DNA of 64,000 nt from Topomyia yanbarensis (taxonomy: Eukaryota > Arthropoda > Insecta > Diptera > Culicidae). Position numbers and translations under genes: made by a program. The stretch's first letter is position 1; each line of letters opens with the position of its first letter. The stretch lies in assembly GCF_030247195.1 (NCBI RefSeq), contig NC_080671.1, forward strand, positions 9,439,343-9,503,342, in the 5' to 3' direction. Below the pieces are notes generated by a model, which ran no database searches, was not told the origin of the DNA, and saw only the letters and a program-made list of their open reading frames with translations. Shown here piece by piece: positions 59,170 to 64,000 of this stretch.

Positions 59170-60128
59170 TTACAGTGTCATCCGGTACCAGTTTCTCAGT
59201 TTTTTTTTCCATTTTCTTAACATGTCCTTCTCGTCTTTGATGGTCTTCTTGCTCTTCCGAAGTTCCCGCTTCATCATTGCCCAGTACTGCTCCACCGGGC
59301 GCAGCTCCGGACAGTTTGGCGGATTCATGTCCTTTGGAACAAAATGGACAGAATTGGCCTCATACCACTCCAGGACACTTTTAGAATAGTCGCATGATGC
59401 CAAATCTGGCCAAAATAACGGAGCTTCGTCGTGCTGCTGCAAGAACGGCAAAAAGCGCTTCTCGAGGCACTTAGATTTGTAGATCTCGCCATTTACTGTG
59501 CCCTTTGTCACGAAAGGCTCACTCCTCAGTCTGCAAGAGCAGATGGCCTGCCAAATGAGATATTTGGAGGCGAACTTCGACATTTTCTTCTTCTTAAATT
59601 TGTCGTCCACATAGAACTTGCTCTTGCCGGTGAAAAACTCCAACCCCGGAATTTACTTAAAATCGGCTTTATATACGTAAATTCGTCGTCCATCACACAG
59701 CAGCCATATTTTGTCAGCATCTTCTCGTAGAGCTTCCGTGCCCGAGTTTTAGCCGTCGATTGTTGCCGCTCATCGCAGTTTGGGAAGTTCTGTACCTTGT
59801 ATGTATGTAGTCCAGCTCTCTTCTTTGCATTCTGGACGTAACTCTGCGACATGCCGATCTTTTTAGCCAAATCACGGCTTGAGACGTTGGGATTTGCTTT
59901 AATCATCCGCTTCACCTTTTCCTCCGTCTTTTTGTTCTCCGGTCCCGGTTTTCTTCCAGCTCCTTTGCCGTGGTTCAACGTCAACCGCTCCTGGAACCGC
60001 TTCAACACTCTGGAGACGGTTGAATGGTGAATGTTCAACATTTTTCCCAACTGCCGATGCGACAGGTCAGGAAATTTCAGGTGTTTGGAAAGAATTTGTT
60101 CTCTCGACTCGCGTTGGTTCACCTCCAT
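59170..60128 (-). pseudogene. ITmD37E transposase, frameshifted
   Basis: The start is taken at ATG 60128 (MEVNQRESREQILSKHLKF); the longer ORF start at 60200 lies inside the insertion. N-terminal helix-turn-helix: LSHRQLGKMLNIHHSTVSRV. A GRKPG-type linker (GAGRKPGPENKK) and a second HTH (SSRDLAKKIGMSQSYVQNAK) follow. Catalytic residues: first Asp in CVMDDEF, second in FWPDLASCDYSK, Glu in PELRPVEQYWA. Exactly 37 residues lie between the second Asp and the Glu, which defines DD37E. A one-base deletion near 59655 and a nonsense codon (TAA where the family has Gln) break it, so it is inactive. About 320 codons, normal for the group. Confidence 0.88.
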
Positions 60129-60190
60129 TTTCGTTGAATCGAAAAACACGACTTCGAGTTTGACAGCATGTAAACAGTACACATCAATGA

Positions 60191-63100
60191 CTCTCGGCAT
60201 GATACTGTACCTTGATGTGGTCCGGGGGCTTTTCCACCAAAGCAGTATTACAGTGATTATATCACAGAAACTTGGGATACGATTGATTTCTTTTTAGTTA
60301 AGCTACATTGTGATCAATTTTAGTACTTAACTTGGCGACCTTTATTATCCACTGCCATGGTCAAATAATATACAATGTGGGTTTAGGGCCCAATTCTCTC
60401 TGCAAGCAAATTTCTTATTCTCTCATATACACTATCAATCTCATTCCAAACGTAAAAACGTGGCCTACACGATAACACAAACCTGGTCACAAATACGAAC
60501 GCCCGCGATCTCGCCAATATTCAAACACCTCGATTGATTGGGTGAACGTTGGAACCTAAGAACCTAAGCTCACGCAATCATGAATCGGTCACCTCCAGAA
60601 GTCTCCGCCCTTGATCCTAGCAGCCCAAATTCATGCCTTTAGTTGGACCAATAGAAATAAAACTAGACAAGACGTCCACGCGCGATCATTGAAGAATACG
60701 CGAACATGCGAATGGCCACACGCTTATAAAAATAATGTGTCCACGAGAAGTTACATACATACTAGCACACGCGACAAAAACGTCCACACACAAACGCTCG
60801 AGTCCTTCGCGATCATCCACGCACGACCACACACACGATCTCATAAAAAGTATAACACCCCGGTGACTAAGTGAATGGTTTAGCACTTATAAATTAACAA
60901 TCCCGGTCTCGAGAGTGAACCTCCAAATGCCCGTGTTCACGCGATCATGAATCGGTTTCGTCCGAAATCCCCTATTCTCGGCCCTAGTAGCATAAGTCCA
61001 ATGCTTTCAGGTGGACCAATCAAAAATATAATGCTCATATCCACTAAACTACATAAAATCGAATGTATACATACAAAGTCACATACACGCGACAAACAAA
61101 TATAAAAATGCTTGAGCCCTTCGCGACCATCCACGCAACCTATACTCGCACTCTTCCAGACATTATAACATCCCGGTGATAATATGAACGTCTCAGCACT
61201 TGTAATCACTCAAACGCAGTCTCAAGCGTAAACCTACAGTCCCCCGCACTCGCGCATTCATGAATCGTTCACGTCCGGAAGTCTCTATCCTCCATCCCAG
61301 AAGTCTAGGTCCACGCCTTAATTGAATCAAATAACTCCACAGCTCCAGTAGGACAACTCTCGAAAAAAATCGGACTATTATTAATACTCAATAACAATAC
61401 TAACTCTTCTCTTTATTTTATTTTTATTTATTTTCGGTCTCATGCGTTTTATTCTTGTGATGACCTTCTCGAGCTCATACATCCAAGAAGAGCAACGTTG
61501 CTGCCAACAATGATTCTTCTCTGCCATCAAACGTCGCCAGGTTTTAGAACAATGGATATGTATTCTCATACTCGATGGTATCAGATAAGTAGGAACGATC
61601 AACAAACTGCAAGTAGTATATTACACATTTCTTGTTTTGAAGTATAAAATATTCGTATTAAAATATTATTTACAGGCTCTACACATATCTCAACACACAC
61701 AAATACACAAATGCTTGACAGGTGACTGGGCCAAGTGCATTCACTCGTAGGATCTATCATTTCGTTGATCGCCTCGATTCTACGAAACCAGTGCAGAAGT
61801 AAGCTGACATAAGCTAGTCTCATCTGGTGAATGCATGTAACCTGGAAACCCCAGACACGACAGGACGAGACTGACAGACTGGACTCGACGAGGCCTAGTT
61901 CAGAGTTTTCGGGCATTCTGCAATGCACGGTTAGTGACCTCAAAAAAGAAACATTCGGCATGTTATTTTTCCTTTTATTACTATATCTTAAGTTAGGTTC
62001 ATACTCATACTCACTAACACAATCAATAGCATATTCTCCCATATACAATCACATCCAAAGCGCACAAACGCCCCTAACTTTCGCGATAACACAAACCTGG
62101 TCAAAAACGCGAATTTACATTACAATTTCAATCATCCACACACACCTACGCTCGCAATTTCGCCAACATTAAAAGACCCCCTTACTTAAGTGAACTTTTC
62201 AGCACCTATAACTTTACAACCGCGGTCTCAAGCATTAACCCACCACTCGCGCGATCATAGACCAGCTACGTTCGGAATTCTCTACTCCCCACTCATGCCT
62301 TCAGTTGGACCAATCAAGAATGATGCAATGAATGATGCATATTCACCAAACAACACGTTCCTCTACCATACACTAAAAATTAATTATCATATTCACGGTC
62401 CGCGCGCGATCGTTCAAGAATACACGTGAATATTCGAATGGCCACACGAATCTAAAATCGAATTTATGCACGCAAAGTTAGAGACACGCTAGCATTCAAA
62501 TGCTCGAGCCTTTGGCGATCACACTATTACACAATTAGTAAACGCCCACGTTAACCCAGACAGATATGCATTCCTGGACTCGAACGCTAAAAACCACACC
62601 TTCCACGCATACACCACCCAGGACTGAACATTAGATTCATACACACAAAGCAACAAGTAATAATTGCAGGTATTCGTCTGGCAACCGGGGGAAGTACATC
62701 TCAAACGCAGAACTTATCATTTCAATGATGGCCTTGGATCTGCGTTGCCTGTGTTCAAGGCACCATAGCTTTGTCCGTCAGGTCAAGGATGTATGAAACC
62801 CGCTAGCCACCACCCTCGGCCCTAGCTGCCCATAAAGGGATAAAAAAAAATGATAATGTGGAAATTTGTTCTAAAATTAAAATTCTATCTACCGCTTTGT
62901 TGCTTATCCACTGTACAAACAGTAGAATATCGTGGCCCCCTGGTTGCGAATGGAAAATAATAAAATCACAAAAAAAGAGAATGGTCTTGCGGGTGAATAC
63001 CATTGTGAATGACTAAATGAGATGACAAATTTCTCCTCACTGACAACGATTTTTCTCATCCGACTCTGAAGAGTCGATTCCCGTTCCATGAAAAGTGCAT

Positions 63101-63599
63101 TTAAGCCTTTGATGTCCATATTTTGTCTAGTGTCTAGAGTCTATGCGTGAGAAAGAAGCTGGAGATTTTGAGGATTTCTGGAGGTTTGGAATGGGACGAA
63201 AAATGGATAAGCAAGTATCAGTCACTCGCGTAAGTAGGAGATGAGGAAGGAAATAGAAAAACTGGTATATTTTTCTACAGACATTCTAATTTATATATAC
63301 AAAAATCAAATAAATACACTAAATACGCGTCGATTTTTTACCTCATGTAAGGAATCGAAAGTCTTATTGTAATGTTATAGTCCATTTGATACAAACATTA
63401 CAGTAAGGCGGGGCTGGTTGATGGAACGATGACCTCGGAATCAACGTTGTCATCGGAAAGTCAATTGAGCTAACACCTACCGAAATCCTTAAACCAAGTT
63501 ATTTGCATGGATATGTTAAAATACATGCAAACATCTTTTTTCTGTAAATCACTACCAGCTAGTGGGAGTTAGGATGGTTAACACACACACATACACACA
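60191..63599. mobile_element. 3.4-kb insertion in the ITmD37E element, 24-bp target duplication
   Basis: The 24 bp beginning CATGTAAACAGTACAC and ending ATCAATGA occurs at 60167-60190 and 63600-63623, exactly flanking the insert. The right end finishes with a CA-rich tail (TTAACACACACACATACACACA). There is no long ORF. A long TSD and a simple-sequence 3' tail suggest a LINE or LINE-mobilised RNA on the plus strand, but no RT motif was seen; it could also be a composite. Confidence 0.7.
60480..62540. repeat. Diverged tandem repeats of about 300-340 bp
   Basis: A chain of motifs recurs in order. It comprises CGCGATCATGAATCGGT, GGACCAATCAAAA, CACGCGACAAA, CTCGAGTCCTTCGCGATC, ATCCCGGTGA, TTAGCACTTATAA and GGTCTCGAGCGTGAACC (consensus forms). 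Units are clear at about 60560-60910, 60920-61235, 61240-61340 (partial) and 62160-62530. A second shared block (TATCATTTCGTTGATCGCCT at 61754, with a relative at 62715) implies a larger duplication. Confidence 0.7.
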
Positions 63600-64000
63600 C
63601 ATGTAAACAGTACACATCAATGAGAAAGTGTGCAAAATTTGGTTGATTTTTACCCAAAGGTAAAAAAGTTATGGCCTGTTGAATGTGTCGCAATAATTTC
63701 GTGTTCGCCCTTTAATCATAGTCAATAAGAAAATTATATTGAAGTAGACTTCTAACGTTTCGATATATGGACCCCGTTTCAAAAATTTCGGCCAGAATTT
63801 TATCCGAGTTTTTGAACATGAATATCTGCCGTTGTACTGAATGAAAAAATAAGATTTTTGAGCTATCTCATTGGAAATATGTACAACAATTTTGTGTCTA
63901 ATTCCGTAGTATGTACAATTACTAGAAATAATGAAAATGGATTTTGTGAAAGCAGTAATTATCTACTCCATGATTGGCCCGTAAAATTCTACCAAGCAGC

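Larger units (their letters stand above)
58980..63712 (-). mobile_element. ITmD37E (Tc1/mariner superfamily) transposon, interrupted by a 3.4-kb insertion
   Basis: The left TIR AAGGGCGAACACGAAATTAT (58980) continues to GCGACAC, and the same 28 bp occurs inverted at 63685-63712. TA flanks both ends. The transposase (59170-60128, minus) lies next to the left TIR. The right TIR is 3.5 kb away because unrelated sequence entered at 60190. Without that insert the element would be about 1.3 kb, normal for the group. Confidence 0.88.

Noticed and set aside
60129..60200. Longer N-terminus for the ITmD37E transposase beginning at 60200
   Set aside because: The first codons lie within the later insertion and its duplicated target; the family-like start is the ATG at 60128.

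Overview
The window is nuclear DNA of an insect, most probably a culicine mosquito. Three facts support this. The host genes are insect-type, with short GT-AG introns (52-115 bp). The spacer is AT-rich and packed with nested transposons. A Tc1/mariner transposase near 59-60 kb keeps the 37-residue spacing to its last catalytic Glu, which is the mark of the ITmD37E group described from mosquitoes. The species was not determined.

Host genes, left to right: a TTC19-like mitochondrial TPR protein (8433-9555, +, two exons); a Catsup/ZIP7 (SLC39A7) zinc transporter (16705-18371, +, four exons); the splicing factor WBP11 (37342-38808, -, single exon); the first coding exon of a Klp38B/nebbish (KIF14-type) kinesin (41484-42965, +), whose later exons were not found; and the last coding exon of an unrecognised minus-strand gene (47890-48170). 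These are unrelated housekeeping-type genes with no operon logic.

Everything else is mostly mobile DNA. 0-8 kb: LINE scraps, SINEs, MITEs, a 57-bp perfect hairpin and a 1.86-kb long-TIR element inserted in an old LINE endonuclease. 9.8-10.6 kb: a decayed mariner transposase. 11.1-16.2 kb: a nearly complete CACTA/EnSpm-like element with two minus-strand genes. 18.6-24.7 kb: a full-length I-type LINE with gag and EN-RT-RNaseH ORFs and a 12-bp target duplication, immediately 3' of Catsup. 27.4-36.6 kb: two oppositely oriented BEL/Pao scraps, a 3.15-kb non-autonomous LTR element with identical 613-bp LTRs and an internal array of stem-loop units, a 1.1-kb TIR element, and an R1-like LINE fragment whose endonuclease is split by about 660 bp of (TA)n. 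39-46.6 kb: copies of a family whose termini are built of a roughly 15-bp minisatellite. 48.9-49.4 kb: a mariner scrap. 50.6-51.9 kb: a foldback element. 59-63.7 kb: an ITmD37E element interrupted by a 3.4-kb tandem-repeat-rich insertion flanked by a 24-bp duplication.

The most unusual object is the LTR element at 28180-31334. It has no coding capacity, but has intact LTRs, PBS, PPT and TSD, plus a repeated hairpin in which one unit shows a compensatory base-pair change.
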